DNA of 64,000 nt from Acidobacteriota bacterium (GCA_003223935.1 QHXQ01000021.1:40289-104288), one strand, 5' to 3'; positions 53,790-63,691 are shown, counted from the first letter of the stretch. A program made the numbers and translations. Notes: generated from the sequence alone by a model not told the origin.

Positions 53790-55088
53790 ATGCACATTGC
53801 GGTTGTCGGAACAGGTTACGTCGGCTTGGTGACGGGCGCGTGCTTCGCAGAGTTCGGCGTGGACGTGACCTGCGTGGATGTTGATGCAGAGAAGATCGCG
53901 CGGCTCAACGAAGGGCAGATCACGATCTATGAGCCGGGCTTAGAGCAACTCGTCACGAAGAACGCGCAAGCGGCCCGCTTGCGCTTCACCACCGATCTCG
54001 CTTCGGCCGTCCAACAGACGCTCGTCATTTTCCTCGCCGTTGGCACACCGCCCAAAGAGGACGGCTCAGCCGATCTGACTTACCTTGAAGCAGCGGCGCG
54101 GCAGATTGCGCGCGCGATGAACGGCTATAAGGTCATCGTCACCAAGTCAACCGTGCCGGTCGGGACGGGCGCGCGCGTCCGGCGCATCATCGAGGAGCAT
54201 CAGCCGCAAGCGCTCAACTTCGCCGTCGTCTCCAACCCTGAGTTCTTGCGCGAGGGCGCGGCTATTGACGATTTCATGCGTCCCGACCGCGTCGTCATCG
54301 GCACGAGCGACGGAGAAGCGGCTGAGATCATGCGCGACCTCTATCGCCCGCTCTATTTGATCGAGACACCGTTTGTCATCACCACAATCGAAGCGGCCGA
54401 GTTGATCAAATACGCGGCGAACGCTTTTCTGGCCACGAAAATTTCCTTCATCAACGAGATCGCAAACTTGTGCGAACGTGTCGGCGCGGACGTGCACGAT
54501 GTGGCGCGGGCTATCGGCATGGACAACCGCATCGGGCGCAAGTTCCTGCATCCCGGCCCCGGCTTCGGCGGCTCTTGCTTTCCCAAAGACACGCATGCGC
54601 TCGCACACATCGCGCGCGAGTACGGTTGCGAGCCTTTGCTCGTCAGTGCCGTCATCGAGGTCAACGAGCGGCAGCGGCGCTTGATGGTCGAAAAGATCGA
54701 ACGACTGGTGGGCGAGCTTGCAGGTAAAGAGATTGCCGTGTTGGGTCTCTCGTTCAAGCCTAAGACCGACGACATGCGCGAAGCGCCGTCCGTTGCCATC
54801 ATCCGCGCGCTCATCGAACGCGGCGCGCGTGTGCGCGCATATGATCCGGTGGCGATGGCTGCCGCACGGCACATCTTGCCCGACATCGCTTACGCGCCAG
54901 ATGAATATACGGCTGTCGCGGGCGCGGACGCGCTCGTCTTCGTGACTGAATGGAATCAGTTTCGCGCGCTCGACATGGAACGCATACGTGGGTTGCTCCG
55001 CCAGCCCAAGGTCGCCGACCTGCGCAACATCTACGAACCCGACGCCATGCGTGCGCTCGGCTTTGAATACGTCGGCGTGGGACGATGA
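53790..55088 (+). CDS. ugd: UDP-glucose 6-dehydrogenase
   Basis: A 432-residue UDP-glucose/GDP-mannose dehydrogenase. NAD-binding VVGTGYVGLVTGACFAEFG, then IFLAVGTPPKEDGSADLTY, the catalytic Cys in PGFGGSCFPKDTHAL and the C-terminal VLGLSFKPKTDDMREAPS. It makes UDP-glucuronate by two NAD-dependent oxidations. Followed after a heptamer hairpin by an epimerase gene, suggesting production of UDP-galacturonate or another surface sugar. Confidence 0.95.
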   Translation: MHIAVVGTGYVGLVTGACFAEFGVDVTCVDVDAEKIARLNEGQITIYEPGLEQLVTKNAQAARLRFTTDLASAVQQTLVIFLAVGTPPKEDGSADLTYLEAAARQIARAMNGYKVIVTKSTVPVGTGARVRRIIEEHQPQALNFAVVSNPEFLREGAAIDDFMRPDRVVIGTSDGEAAEIMRDLYRPLYLIETPFVITTIEAAELIKYAANAFLATKISFINEIANLCERVGADVHDVARAIGMDNRIGRKFLHPGPGFGGSCFPKDTHALAHIAREYGCEPLLVSAVIEVNERQRRLMVEKIERLVGELAGKEIAVLGLSFKPKTDDMREAPSVAIIRALIERGARVRAYDPVAMAAARHILPDIAYAPDEYTAVAGADALVFVTEWNQFRALDMERIRGLLRQPKVADLRNIYEPDAMRALGFEYVGVGR

Positions 55089-55091
55089 ACA

Positions 55092-55196
55092 GCAGAGGTC
55101 AGAGATCGGTGAAAATGAGGCGCAACCCGGAATGTGGAACGCTGAACTTGAAACAATTACTGATCTCTAATCTCTGACCCCTGACCTCTAACCTCT
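55092..55196. repeat. Heptamer hairpin 15 (AGAGGTC unit)
   Basis: The left arm (about 55092-55109) has two AGAGGTC-type units; the right arm (about 55160-55196) has four or five in inverse. The loop is about 50 bases and the pairing is imperfect. The right arm runs straight into the ATG at 55197. Confidence 0.75.
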
Positions 55197-56153
55197 ATGT
55201 CTCTAACAGGCATCGCACTGGTTACGGGCGGCGCGGGCTTCATCGGGTCGCACATCGCGGCGACGCTGGCCGCCACAGGCGCGCGCGTGCGCGTGATTGA
55301 CGACCTCTCGACCGGTCATTTGGAGAACATCGCGGAGATCGGCGGCGACGTTGATTTCATCCGCGCCAACTTGAACGACGCCGACGCGCTAAGGCGCGCA
55401 CTGGCGGATGTCGAGTTGGTCTTTCACGAAGCGGCGATCCCCTCCGTGCCGCGTTCGGTCGAGCAGCCGCGCGCGACGCATGAGGCATGCGTCGAGGCCA
55501 CGTTCTCACTACTTCTAGCGGCGCGTGCGGCAGGCGTGCGCCGCGTCATCTATGCGGCGTCATCGTCCGCTTATGGTGACCAGCCGACCTTGCCCAAAGT
55601 CGAGACGATGGCCCCCGATCCGCTCAGCCCTTATGCCGTCGCCAAACTGGTCGGCGAATACTACTGTCAAGTCTTCACACGCGCTTATGGTTTAGAGACC
55701 GTCTCCTTGCGCTACTTCAACATCTTCGGCCCGCGTCAAGACCCTTCGTCGCCTTACTCCGGCGTCATCTCGCGCTTCATCAGCGCCCTGCTGCGCGGCG
55801 AGCCGCCCGTTATCTACGGCGACGGCGAACAGTCGCGCGACTTCACCTACGTCTCGAACGCGGTCGCGGCGAACCTGCGCGCGGCCGAGACCACGCGCGG
55901 CATCGGCCAAATCATCAACGTGGCCAACGGCGAGCGCGTCACGCTCAACGAGTTGCTTGAGACATTGAAGCGACTGACAGGGCGCATAGACGCGCAAGCC
56001 GAATATCGTGTGCCGCGCGTCGGCGATGTGCGCCACAGCCTCGCCGACATCACACGCGCACGCGAACTGTTAGATTATGAACCGCGAGTCGGACTCGAAG
56101 AAGGTTTACGGAAGACAATCGAATGGTGGCAGGGCAGCCGATTCAATAGTTGA
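55197..56153 (+). CDS. UDP-sugar 4-epimerase-type SDR
   Basis: A 318-residue extended SDR. Rossmann motif LVTGGAGFIGSHIAATLA, the catalytic Ser (YAASSSAYG) and Tyr-x3-Lys (LSPYAVAKLVGEYYCQ), and the substrate-binding RYFNIFGPRQDPSSPYSGVI. The last is typical of UDP-GlcNAc/UDP-glucuronate 4-epimerases. It follows ugd, so UDP-GlcA to UDP-GalA is the simplest guess. No ribosome binding site: the start abuts hairpin 15. Confidence 0.92.
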   Translation: MSLTGIALVTGGAGFIGSHIAATLAATGARVRVIDDLSTGHLENIAEIGGDVDFIRANLNDADALRRALADVELVFHEAAIPSVPRSVEQPRATHEACVEATFSLLLAARAAGVRRVIYAASSSAYGDQPTLPKVETMAPDPLSPYAVAKLVGEYYCQVFTRAYGLETVSLRYFNIFGPRQDPSSPYSGVISRFISALLRGEPPVIYGDGEQSRDFTYVSNAVAANLRAAETTRGIGQIINVANGERVTLNELLETLKRLTGRIDAQAEYRVPRVGDVRHSLADITRARELLDYEPRVGLEEGLRKTIEWWQGSRFNS

Positions 56154-56182
56154 AACAGATGCGCGGCAAGGGACGTGCGAGT

Positions 56183-57268
56183 TCATGCAGTTTGCTCTTC
56201 GGCTCGCCCAGTCTGCTCGAACAAGCGGCGCAGGCTCGACGTGTATGGCGCGCGCGCGACGCCTTTGTCGGTGATGATGGCGGCGACGAGTTCGTTGGGC
56301 GTCACATCAAACGCAGGATTGTGCACCTCTATGCCTTCGGGCGCGAGTCGCTGTTCGCGTATGTGCGTGACCTCGCGCGTGTCGCGTTCTTCAATCGGGA
56401 TGTGCGCGCCATCGGGGATCGATAGATCGATGGTCGAGATAGGCGCGGCGACGTAGAAAGGGATGTCGTGTTGCTTCGCCAGCACTGCGACCATGTACGT
56501 GCCGATCTTGTTCGCCGTGTCGCCGTTCGCCGCGATGCGATCTGCGCCGACGACGACCGCATCCACCTTACCCTGCTTCATCACGTGCCCGGCCATGTTG
56601 TCGGTGATGAGCGTCACGGGAATCTCATCCTTGTGCAACTCCCAAGCGGTGAGGCGCGCGCCTTGCAGGAAAGGGCGCGTCTCATCGGCGATGACGGCGA
56701 TGCGCTTGCCCGCGTCGCGCGCGCCGCGTATGACGCCGAGCGCAGTGCCATAGTCGCCAGCCGTTGCGAGCGCGCCCGCATTGCAATGGGTCAGCACGGT
56801 CGCGCCATCGGGCAGCAGTTCGCCGCCGAAGCGCCCGAGCGCGCGATTGGCTTCGATGTCCTCTTTGAAGATCGCTTGCGCTTCGTCAACCAAACGCTGC
56901 TTGATCTCTTCCACGTCCTGCGTCTCGGCTGCGGCGCGCCGGAAAGCTTCGCGCATGCGCTCAATAGCCCAGAACAGATTGACGGCCGTCGGGCGCGTCG
57001 CCGCCATCACGTCGCACATGTAATTGAAATCGTCTTGCAGATCAATGACGGTGGTGGCGACGGCTTGTTGCAGACCGAGGGCGAGGCCCATCGCGGCTGA
57101 GACACCGATGGCGGGCGCGCCGCGCACAATCATCTGCTTGATCGCGTCTGCCACCTCTTCGCACGAGCGAAACATCAGATACTTCTCTTCAGTCGGCAGC
57201 AGGCGCTGATCGATCATGCGAACGCCTTCCGGCGTCCACTCGACAGTCTTGATCATAGTGAGCGGCAT
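56183..57268 (-). CDS. mtnA: Methylthioribose-1-phosphate isomerase
   Basis: A 361-residue eIF2B-related isomerase of the methionine salvage pathway. Motifs include [20 protein letters not shown] (about 42-61), [19 protein letters not shown] with the catalytic Cys, [20 protein letters not shown] with the catalytic Asp, and the C-terminal [20 protein letters not shown]. An internal ATG at 57256 is an alternative start. Convergent with the epimerase gene, 29 bases apart. Other salvage genes are not in the window. Confidence 0.95.
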   Translation of the reverse strand: MPLTMIKTVEWTPEGVRMIDQRLLPTEEKYLMFRSCEEVADAIKQMIVRGAPAIGVSAAMGLALGLQQAVATTVIDLQDDFNYMCDVMAATRPTAVNLFWAIERMREAFRRAAAETQDVEEIKQRLVDEAQAIFKEDIEANRALGRFGGELLPDGATVLTHCNAGALATAGDYGTALGVIRGARDAGKRIAVIADETRPFLQGARLTAWELHKDEIPVTLITDNMAGHVMKQGKVDAVVVGADRIAANGDTANKIGTYMVAVLAKQHDIPFYVAAPISTIDLSIPDGAHIPIEERDTREVTHIREQRLAPEGIEVHNPAFDVTPNELVAAIITDKGVARAPYTSSLRRLFEQTGRAEEQTA

Positions 57269-57308
57269 CTTACTCGACGCGCCACGCGAGCGGCAAACAA
57301 GCGGCGGC

Positions 57309-57351
57309 GAAAAGATAGGCGAGTAACCACACGGCTCGTGGTCGCTCGCCT
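57309..57351 (-). terminator. Terminator after the DUF4383 gene
   Basis: AGGCGAG and CTCGCCT (57317-57351) with an inner ACCAC/GTGGT stem, followed on the minus strand by ATCTTTT. It lies about 40 bases after the stop of the 57388-57762 gene. Confidence 0.6.
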
Positions 57352-57387
57352 GTTCAGTCCAAATTGTCTAACGGCGCTTGCTTGGCG

Positions 57388-57762
57388 CTAGTCCGTCGCG
57401 GCGGTGGAACTGGTTAGGAAGCCGCCGATCAGGAAGATGACGCCGAGCAAGATGTGGATGATGTGATCCATCGTGCCGAGATGCAGCTTGTCGGCCAAGG
57501 CGAGCATGTGCTCAGGGCCACTGCCTAGCAGAAAGCCGCAGACGCCGAGCAGCGCGTACACGATGCCGAAAATGATGCAGAACATCTTTGCGCCGCCGAG
57601 CGAGCCGGCAAAGCCGAAGTAGAGCGCAATTGCGCCGGAGACGAGATGCACGATGTTGTGGAGCGGACTCAGATGCGCGCCGAGCAGGGTGGGCGCAACG
57701 AAGCCCACGATGCCGACGAGGATGAACACGATGCCGAGAATCTTCGCAATCGTCTTGGCCAT
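57388..57762 (-). CDS. DUF4383 small membrane protein
   Basis: A 124-residue protein with four hydrophobic helices (IAKILGIVFILVGIVGFVAP near 4-23, then about 37-55, 58-82 and 102-118). The pattern and the conserved HNIVHLVSGAIALYFG and HIIHILLGVIFLIGG match DUF4383, a membrane family of unknown function. AAGGAGG lies 12 bases before the ATG, with AAGG closer. It has its own terminator. Confidence 0.85.
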   Translation of the reverse strand: MAKTIAKILGIVFILVGIVGFVAPTLLGAHLSPLHNIVHLVSGAIALYFGFAGSLGGAKMFCIIFGIVYALLGVCGFLLGSGPEHMLALADKLHLGTMDHIIHILLGVIFLIGGFLTSSTAATD

Positions 57763-57961
57763 AACCTTAAGTTGCCTCCTTCTGGGGAGAAAAGATGGAT
57801 GAACTCAAACGGCACACGTCGCCCACTTGCTACGGGGCCGGCGAGCCGCCACTTCAAACAGCGCCTTACTTGCAAAATGTGGCCGGATTGTATAACAAAA
57901 GCGCAATTCGCAACCATAAATTTTCGGGCCATGCGCCGGTTTCATCGCGCCCCAGACCGGA

Positions 57962-57970
57962 TGCTATACT
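57962..57970 (+). promoter_or_regulatory. Extended -10 promoter for the 58024 gene
   Basis: TGCTATACT, identical to the box at 27365 on the other strand, lies about 54 bases before the start. No -35 of note. Confidence 0.5.
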
Positions 57971-58023
57971 CAGATACAAGCAGCGGCGAGCACGAAAATT
58001 TTAACGACGAGCGGGTGAGCGAC

Positions 58024-59073
58024 ATGCGAATACTAACGGAGCGGCCAACCTTGAATGTCAACAGCCTTGCGCGCGTGTGGCTGCGACACTTCTTGTGCGC
58101 GCTCGCGCTCGCGTGCCTCTTGCCGGTCGTAGTCTCAGCTTACACAATCATCTTGCGCGGCGGCCGGCGCGTCGAAGCACCCGATAACTTCGTCGTCACA
58201 CAAACGACGCTCACTTATGAAGCCGCAACGGGTCTCAACGTCACGCTGCCACTGGCAGAGATTAACATCGCCGCCACCGAGCGCGCCAACAACGAATCAC
58301 CCGGCAGCTTTTTGCGCCGTGCGTCTGCGCCGCAGGCGCACGCAACGGCTATGCAGCCGAGCAACGTGCCCCCTGCCGCGCGCACTTTGACCAACCGCGA
58401 ACTCGAACCCCTGCGCCGCGCACGCCTTGAGCGTGAGCGTGCTGCCGCCGAGCGCCGCAAAGAACTCGGCTTGCCGCCCGTGCCCAAATTCGAACCGCGC
58501 AGCGCAGATGAAGAGTTGCAATCGCTCCGCGAGATCGCGCGCCGATACGAAGCAGAAGCGGCGCAGGCCGAAAACTACTGGCGCACACGCGCCGACGCCT
58601 TGCGCACGGAGGCTGCCGCGCTCGACGCGGAGATTGATTATCTGCGCACGCGCCTCACAGTCGCGGGCAGCAGTTTCGCGCCCGGCTCCGTCGCGGTCGT
58701 CACGACCTTCAATCCGTTCTTCGCGTCGCGTTCGTTCCCCTTCGTCACGTCGCCGTCCACATTCAACGCACACACCTCCGGCCTGCGCATACAACTCGGC
58801 GGGCGGCTAACATTCGGTGGCACAACGCGCGGCCAGATCACGCTCAATCAACAGAGCGGCACGTTCCAGCGTCGCGTCATCGGCGTGCCCGGCGTGCTTG
58901 CATCGCCCTTTGTCATTGCCATCCCATTTAACTACGCGACGGCAGACGAATACGCTTTGCGCATTCACCTCGCTGAACTCGAAGCTGAGCGAGCAGGTCT
59001 CGAAGCGCGCTGGCAAGAACTCGAAGACGAAGCACGCCGCGCCGGTGCGCAGCCCGGCTGGTTGAGACAATGA
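58024..59073 (+). CDS. Exported coiled-coil protein of unknown function
   Basis: About 349 residues from the ATG at 58024. A signal peptide or anchor (FLCALALACLLPVVVSAYT) is followed by a small beta domain (TIILRGGRRVEAPDNFVVTQ) that recurs in acidobacterial envelope proteins. A charged helical region (about 120-205) could form a coiled coil, then come a beta-rich low-complexity stretch and a second helix near the end. Function unknown. Confidence 0.75.
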   Translation: MRILTERPTLNVNSLARVWLRHFLCALALACLLPVVVSAYTIILRGGRRVEAPDNFVVTQTTLTYEAATGLNVTLPLAEINIAATERANNESPGSFLRRASAPQAHATAMQPSNVPPAARTLTNRELEPLRRARLERERAAAERRKELGLPPVPKFEPRSADEELQSLREIARRYEAEAAQAENYWRTRADALRTEAAALDAEIDYLRTRLTVAGSSFAPGSVAVVTTFNPFFASRSFPFVTSPSTFNAHTSGLRIQLGGRLTFGGTTRGQITLNQQSGTFQRRVIGVPGVLASPFVIAIPFNYATADEYALRIHLAELEAERAGLEARWQELEDEARRAGAQPGWLRQ

Positions 59074-59076
59074 AAA

Positions 59077-59162
59077 GCAGTGGTCAGTGGTCGGTGGTCA
59101 GTGATCAGTTGAAAAACTGATTTTACTGTTCCCTGACCACTGACTACTGCCCACTAACTACT
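59077..59162. repeat. Heptamer hairpin 16 (GTCAGTG unit)
   Basis: The left arm (about 59077-59110) is AGCAGTG-GTCAGTG-GTCGGTG-GTCAGTG-ATCAGTT; the right arm (about 59117-59162) is the imperfect inverse and runs to the gatB ATG at 59163. It starts three bases after the preceding stop. Confidence 0.85.
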
Positions 59163-60638
59163 ATGAAGAATGGTTGGGAAGCCGTTATCGGCTTAGAGAT
59201 TCACGCGCAACTGAATACGGAGACGAAGATTTTTTGCGGCTGCTCGACGCGCTTTGGCGACGAGCCGAACGCGAACACGTGTCCGGTCTGTCTGGGATTG
59301 CCGGGCGCATTGCCGGTTTTGAACTGGCGCGCGGTCGAACTCGGCGCGCGGGCCGCGCTCGCGTTAGGCTTGCAACTCAACGAACGTTCCATCTTCGCGC
59401 GCAAGAACTATTTCTATCCAGACCTGCCGAAGGGTTATCAAATCTCGCAGTACGACCGGCCGTTTTCGGAGCGCGGCACATTGGAGATCATGACCGCCGC
59501 ACGCGACGAGGGCGGGCACGCGCGCGACTGGCGGCCGATGACCATTAGGATCACGCGGCTGCATTTAGAAGAGGACGCGGGCAAGAATGTGCACGAAGGT
59601 CTGCCCGAAACGGATCGTTATTCCTACATCGATCTTAATCGCGCAGGCACACCGCTCGCAGAGATCGTGACCGAACCGGACTTTCGCACCTCTTGGGAGG
59701 CTTACGATTACGTCAACCACGTGCGCCGTGCGCTGCAATGGGTCGGCGCAAGCGAAGCCGATATGGAGAAGGGCAACCTGCGTTGCGAGGCGAACGTCTC
59801 CGTGCGGCGCGTAGGCAGTGAGAAGTTCGGCACGAAGGTCGAGTTGAAGAATTTGAACTCGGTGCGTTTCATGCAGAAGGCCATCGAGTTTGAGATCGAG
59901 CGCCAGATCAATCTGATCGAAGCGGGCGGCGCGGTCACGCAGGAGACGCGTCTGTGGGACGACCGCGCGGGCGAGACGCGCGTCATGCGCTCGAAGGAAG
60001 AAGCACATGATTATCGCTATTTCCCCGAACCGGACTTGCAGCCGCTCGTGCTCACGTCCGATTTCATTGCGCGCGTTCACGACGAAATGCCTGAACTACC
60101 CGAAGCGCGGCGCAAGCGTTTCATGTACGAATACGGCTTGAGCTACAACGATGCAGCGCAACTCACCTCCGAGCACACGCTCGCGGACTACTACGAGCGC
60201 GCGGCGCAAACGTCGGGCAATCCGCGTGGCGCAGCCAACTGGATCAGAACGGAGTTGCTGCGCGAGCTTGAAACAGACGGGCGCACGGCGGCCGAGAGTC
60301 CCGTCGCGGCGGAAGAGTTGGGCGCGCTCGTGCGTTTGATTGATGAAGCGAAGATTAGCGGCAAGCAAGGGAAGGACGTGCTCGTCGAGATGTTCAAGTC
60401 GGGCAAGACGGCCGCAGTGATCATAGAAGAACAGGGCCTCGCGCAAGTCAGCGACGCGGGCGAGATCGAACGACTCGTCGGCGAGGTGCTCGCCGCTAAT
60501 CCGAAACAACTCGAACAGTATCGCGCGGGCAAGACGGGCCTGATGGGCTTCTTCGTTGGACAAGTGATGAAAGCATCACAGGGTAAAGCGAACCCGAAGC
60601 TGGTCAACGAAGTGCTTTCAGAGAAATTGAAAGCGTAA
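59163..60638 (+). CDS. gatB: Aspartyl/glutamyl-tRNA amidotransferase subunit B
   Basis: A 491-residue GatB. The N terminus has GLEIHAQLNTETKIFCGCST with zinc-ligand cysteines, then NTCPVCLGLPGALPVLN, and the kinase-like active site in DLPKGYQISQYD and RITRLHLEEDAGK. The C-terminal YqeY-type tRNA-binding tail closes the protein (MGFFVGQVMKASQGKANPK). With GatA and GatC it converts Glu-tRNA(Gln) and Asp-tRNA(Asn); those genes are not here. No Shine-Dalgarno: hairpin 16 abuts the start. Confidence 0.96.
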   Translation: MKNGWEAVIGLEIHAQLNTETKIFCGCSTRFGDEPNANTCPVCLGLPGALPVLNWRAVELGARAALALGLQLNERSIFARKNYFYPDLPKGYQISQYDRPFSERGTLEIMTAARDEGGHARDWRPMTIRITRLHLEEDAGKNVHEGLPETDRYSYIDLNRAGTPLAEIVTEPDFRTSWEAYDYVNHVRRALQWVGASEADMEKGNLRCEANVSVRRVGSEKFGTKVELKNLNSVRFMQKAIEFEIERQINLIEAGGAVTQETRLWDDRAGETRVMRSKEEAHDYRYFPEPDLQPLVLTSDFIARVHDEMPELPEARRKRFMYEYGLSYNDAAQLTSEHTLADYYERAAQTSGNPRGAANWIRTELLRELETDGRTAAESPVAAEELGALVRLIDEAKISGKQGKDVLVEMFKSGKTAAVIIEEQGLAQVSDAGEIERLVGEVLAANPKQLEQYRAGKTGLMGFFVGQVMKASQGKANPKLVNEVLSEKLKA

Positions 60639-60669
60639 ACGGAACAGCGAAAGCAAGGTGGGGCGGGTT

Positions 60670-61389
60670 ATGAATTTGCACGGCAAGACGGCTGTTGTAA
60701 CCGGCAGCACGAAGGGCATCGGACGCGCGATTGCGGAGGCGTTGCTGCGCGCAGGCATGAACGTGTGCGTGAGCGCGCGGCATGATACGGAAGTAAAGCG
60801 CGCGGTTGATGAGTTGAGCGATGCGAGCGAAGGGCGCGTGGCGGGCGCGGGCTGCGATGTGCGCGTCTATGATGAAGTGAAGGCGCTATTGGCGCACGCG
60901 GTCGCGGAATTCGGCGGCGTGGATGTGTTGGTTAATAACGCTGGTATTGGCCTGTTCGGGCGCGTCGAAGAGTTGACACCGGAAGATTTTCGCGCCGTGC
61001 TTGAGACCAACCTGTTCGGCGTCTTCTACTGTTGCCGCGAAGCGATCCCTTTGCTGAAGCAGCGCGGCGGTGGTTACATCATCAACATCTCTTCGCTCGC
61101 GGGCGCGAACCCGCACCCGCAGATGTCGGCCTACAATGCCTCGAAGTTTGCCTTGAATGGCTTCAGCGAAGCATTGATGCAAGAGGTGCGGCATGATGGC
61201 ATCAAAGTCAGCTACATCATGCCCGGCTCGGTCAACACACACTTCGGCGGCGACACGCCCGACGACGCACAGAGTTGGCAACTGCAACCCGCAGACATCG
61301 CCCGCGTCGTCCTCGATCTCTTACATCACGACGAGCGCAGCCTGCCAAGTCGTATCGAAATCCGGCCAAGCCGGCCGCCAAAAAAATGA
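60670..61389 (+). CDS. Short-chain dehydrogenase
   Basis: A 239-residue classical SDR starting at 60670, with AGGTGGGG before it. VVTGSTKGIGRAIAEALLRA, NNAGIG, the catalytic Ser in INISSLAG and Tyr-x3-Lys in SAYNASKFALNGFSEAL. The C-terminal part (PADIARVVLDLLHHDERSLP) resembles the YdfG/3-oxoacyl reductase-like SDRs. Substrate unknown. It follows gatB by 31 bases and may share its transcript. Confidence 0.9.
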   Translation: MNLHGKTAVVTGSTKGIGRAIAEALLRAGMNVCVSARHDTEVKRAVDELSDASEGRVAGAGCDVRVYDEVKALLAHAVAEFGGVDVLVNNAGIGLFGRVEELTPEDFRAVLETNLFGVFYCCREAIPLLKQRGGGYIINISSLAGANPHPQMSAYNASKFALNGFSEALMQEVRHDGIKVSYIMPGSVNTHFGGDTPDDAQSWQLQPADIARVVLDLLHHDERSLPSRIEIRPSRPPKK

Positions 61390-61407
61390 GCCTTGCAAAG
61401 AAGAAGC

Positions 61408-62463
61408 ATGATGAAACTATCGCTTATAGTCCTAGCCGCAGTTTTGCTGAGCAACGTTTCAGTTAAAGCGCAGACTGAACAAGCCAAACCAACGGCCTCA
61501 CCGATAAGCAGCGCGCAAACAACCGCGTCCCCTGAAGTGGCCGAGGCGGCGCGGCTTAATGCGCGCGTGTTGGAGTTGTACAAGAGCGGCAAATTTGATG
61601 AGGCGCTGCCATTGGCGCAACAGGTTCTCACTCTGAGAGAAAAGGCGCTCGCCCCGACAGATCGGCGCATCGCTGATGCGCTGACGAATCTCGCAGTAAT
61701 TTATGCGGACAAGAAAGAGACCGGCAAAGCCGAATCACTCTTCCAGCGTGCTTTAACCATTTACGAAAACGCACTCGGCCCGGCGAGCGATGCCGCTTTA
61801 GTTGTGGTCAGTCGGCTGATGGTGCTTAGATTTAACAAGGGCGATTACGACAAAGCTGAAGCTTTGGCACAGCAACTTGTTGCCGGTAATGAAAAGAAAC
61901 TGGGTGCGAATAACATCGGCGTGGCAGTTGCTTTGACAAACCTCGCCAACATCTACGCGGCCAAAAGTGAACTGGCTAAAGCGCGGCAGACCTTCGCGCG
62001 CGTGCTCGACATCATCGATCAGGCGGCACCGCCAGCCTTACCCGCAGGTATGTACGAGCCGTTGGCTAACTATCTCACTCTGTTATATCGCCAACAGCAG
62101 ACCGATGAAGTTAAGGCGCAGATCGAACGAACCAACAAAATGCTGCTCACGGTGGGGCGCGCGGCTGGCGGCAATAAAGGAGTGCAGTCAGTCGGCGTGC
62201 TCAATGGCCGGGCGGTGCTGAAACCACAGCCGGAGTATCCGCTAGCGGCCAAGATGGCGCACGCGCAGGGCGTTGTAGTTGTCCGCATCGTTGTAGATGA
62301 GACCGGCAAAGTGATCGAAGCTGAAGCTACTAATAACGCCGATCCAGCGTTAAAAAGAGTCTCGGTTGAAGCCGCGCGCCGCGCCCGCTTTACGCCCACT
62401 CTATTTGAGGGCGTGCCGGTGAAAGTGTCGGGCTTCATCACGTACAACTTCGTCTTGCAGTAA
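61408..62463 (+). CDS. Exported TPR protein with TonB C-terminal domain
   Basis: About 351 residues from the ATG at 61408 (a second ATG follows directly). Signal peptide LSLIVLAAVLLSNVSVKAQ, then four or so TPR units (about 50-235; for example ALTNLAVIYADKKETGKAES), and a TonB_C domain (PQPEYPLAAKMAHAQGVVVV ... GFITYNFVLQ). It is the second anchorless TonB_C protein of the window. GC is lower than in adjacent genes. The role is unclear; TonB_C may bind an outer-membrane partner. Confidence 0.9.
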   Translation: MMKLSLIVLAAVLLSNVSVKAQTEQAKPTASPISSAQTTASPEVAEAARLNARVLELYKSGKFDEALPLAQQVLTLREKALAPTDRRIADALTNLAVIYADKKETGKAESLFQRALTIYENALGPASDAALVVVSRLMVLRFNKGDYDKAEALAQQLVAGNEKKLGANNIGVAVALTNLANIYAAKSELAKARQTFARVLDIIDQAAPPALPAGMYEPLANYLTLLYRQQQTDEVKAQIERTNKMLLTVGRAAGGNKGVQSVGVLNGRAVLKPQPEYPLAAKMAHAQGVVVVRIVVDETGKVIEAEATNNADPALKRVSVEAARRARFTPTLFEGVPVKVSGFITYNFVLQ

Positions 62464-62487
62464 TAGGATTGTTCGATAACTGAACCC

Positions 62488-62937
62488 ATGCGAGCCGTAG
62501 TGCAGCGCGTGACACGCGCGTGCGTCAGAATTGAAGGCGAGACGGTGGGCGAGATCGGCGGCGGCCTCGTGGTGCTGCTTGGCATCGCGCGTGATGACAC
62601 GGAAGCGGACGCGCGTTATATGCTTGATAAGATCGCAGCTTTGCGCATCTTTGATGATGCAGAGGGGCGCATGAATCGGTCTGTGGTCGAGACGGGCGGC
62701 GCGTTGCTCGTCGTCTCGCAGTTCACTTTGTACGGTGACGTGCGGCGCGGGCGGCGACCGTCTTGGATTGAGGCTGCGCCGCCGGAAGTGGCCGAGCCTT
62801 TGTATGAATTATTCGTCATGGAAGCGCGGCGGCAGATTGCGCGGGTTGAAACAGGCAGCTTTCGTCGGATGATGTCGGTTGAACTGGTCAACGATGGGCC
62901 GGTCACGATCTTGCTCGATAGTCGGAAGCTATTTTAA
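62488..62937 (+). CDS. dtd: D-aminoacyl-tRNA deacylase
   Basis: A 149-residue Dtd. It starts [18 protein letters not shown], has the catalytic [16 protein letters not shown] (family SQFTLxxD motif) and ends with [17 protein letters not shown], which carries the Gly-cis-Pro-like NDGPVT motif. Length is exact for the family. It removes D-amino acids mischarged on tRNA. Lies 24 bases after the TPR gene. Confidence 0.96.
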   Translation: MRAVVQRVTRACVRIEGETVGEIGGGLVVLLGIARDDTEADARYMLDKIAALRIFDDAEGRMNRSVVETGGALLVVSQFTLYGDVRRGRRPSWIEAAPPEVAEPLYELFVMEARRQIARVETGSFRRMMSVELVNDGPVTILLDSRKLF

Positions 62938-62969
62938 GCATTCATGAAAACGGAGTGTGAAGGTAAAGG

Positions 62970-63617
62970 ATGAAACTGATCAAACTGTGGTATGTGGCGC
63001 TCGTGGGCTTGTGTCTTTTGGTCTGTTCGTCGGCGTGCAACAAAGGCGCGCAACAGAATACGACGGACACGGACGACGAAGCGGCGGAGGCGAATGTGAA
63101 GAAGGGCGTGAAGCCTGTCGCCGATGCGCAGGTCGCAGTGATTGACACGGACTACGGGCGCATTGTGATTGAGCTTTATCCGAACGTCGCGCCGCAGATG
63201 GTCGAGCGGTTCAAGAAACTCGCAAGCGAAGGTTTCTATAACGGTACGACGTTCCACCGGATCGATCCACAGCTTGGCATCATACAAGGCGGCGACCCGC
63301 TCTCGAAAGACAATAACCCGTTGAACGACGGCACGGGCAGCTCACCTTACCCGAACGTGCCCGCAGAGTTCAGCGACTTGCCCTTCGAGCGCGGCACGTT
63401 CGGCGCAGCCCGCGCGCAGGACGTCAACTCGGCCAACTGTCAGTTCTACATCACGCTCAAGCGCCAACCAGAATTCGACAAACGCTACACGGTCTTCGGC
63501 AAAGTCATCGAAGGTCTCAACGCGGCGGACGTCATCGCCGGTGCGCCCGTCCGCGAAGGCACAGACCACCCCGCCGACAAGATCATTATCAAGAGCATCA
63601 CGCTGCAAAATCGGTAG
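62970..63617 (+). CDS. Peptidyl-prolyl isomerase lipoprotein (cyclophilin)
   Basis: A 215-residue lipoprotein with a lipobox-like SSAC (Cys23) after a hydrophobic segment (YVALVGLCLLVC). The cyclophilin domain (about 55-210) includes FYNGTTFHRIDPQLGIIQGG with the catalytic Arg, GTFGAARAQDVNSANCQFYI and YTVFGKVIEGLN. It speeds proline isomerisation in periplasmic or outer-membrane proteins. AAAGG precedes the ATG. The stop lies at the first bases of hairpin 17. Confidence 0.94.
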   Translation: MKLIKLWYVALVGLCLLVCSSACNKGAQQNTTDTDDEAAEANVKKGVKPVADAQVAVIDTDYGRIVIELYPNVAPQMVERFKKLASEGFYNGTTFHRIDPQLGIIQGGDPLSKDNNPLNDGTGSSPYPNVPAEFSDLPFERGTFGAARAQDVNSANCQFYITLKRQPEFDKRYTVFGKVIEGLNAADVIAGAPVREGTDHPADKIIIKSITLQNR

Positions 63618-63685
63618 ATAGTAAATGGTCAATGGTAAATAGTGAGCAGCAACTCACTATTTACCATTGACCATTTACTATTTAC
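63615..63685. repeat. Heptamer hairpin 17 (TAGTAAA/TGGTCAA unit)
   Basis: The left arm (63615-63646) is TAGTAAA-TGGTCAA-TGGTAAA-TAGTGAG after a short lead; the right arm (63654-63685) is a nearly exact inverse, with a seven-base loop. It fills the spacer between the convergent cyclophilin and DUF6335-like genes. Confidence 0.9.
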
Positions 63686-63691
63686 GGCTCT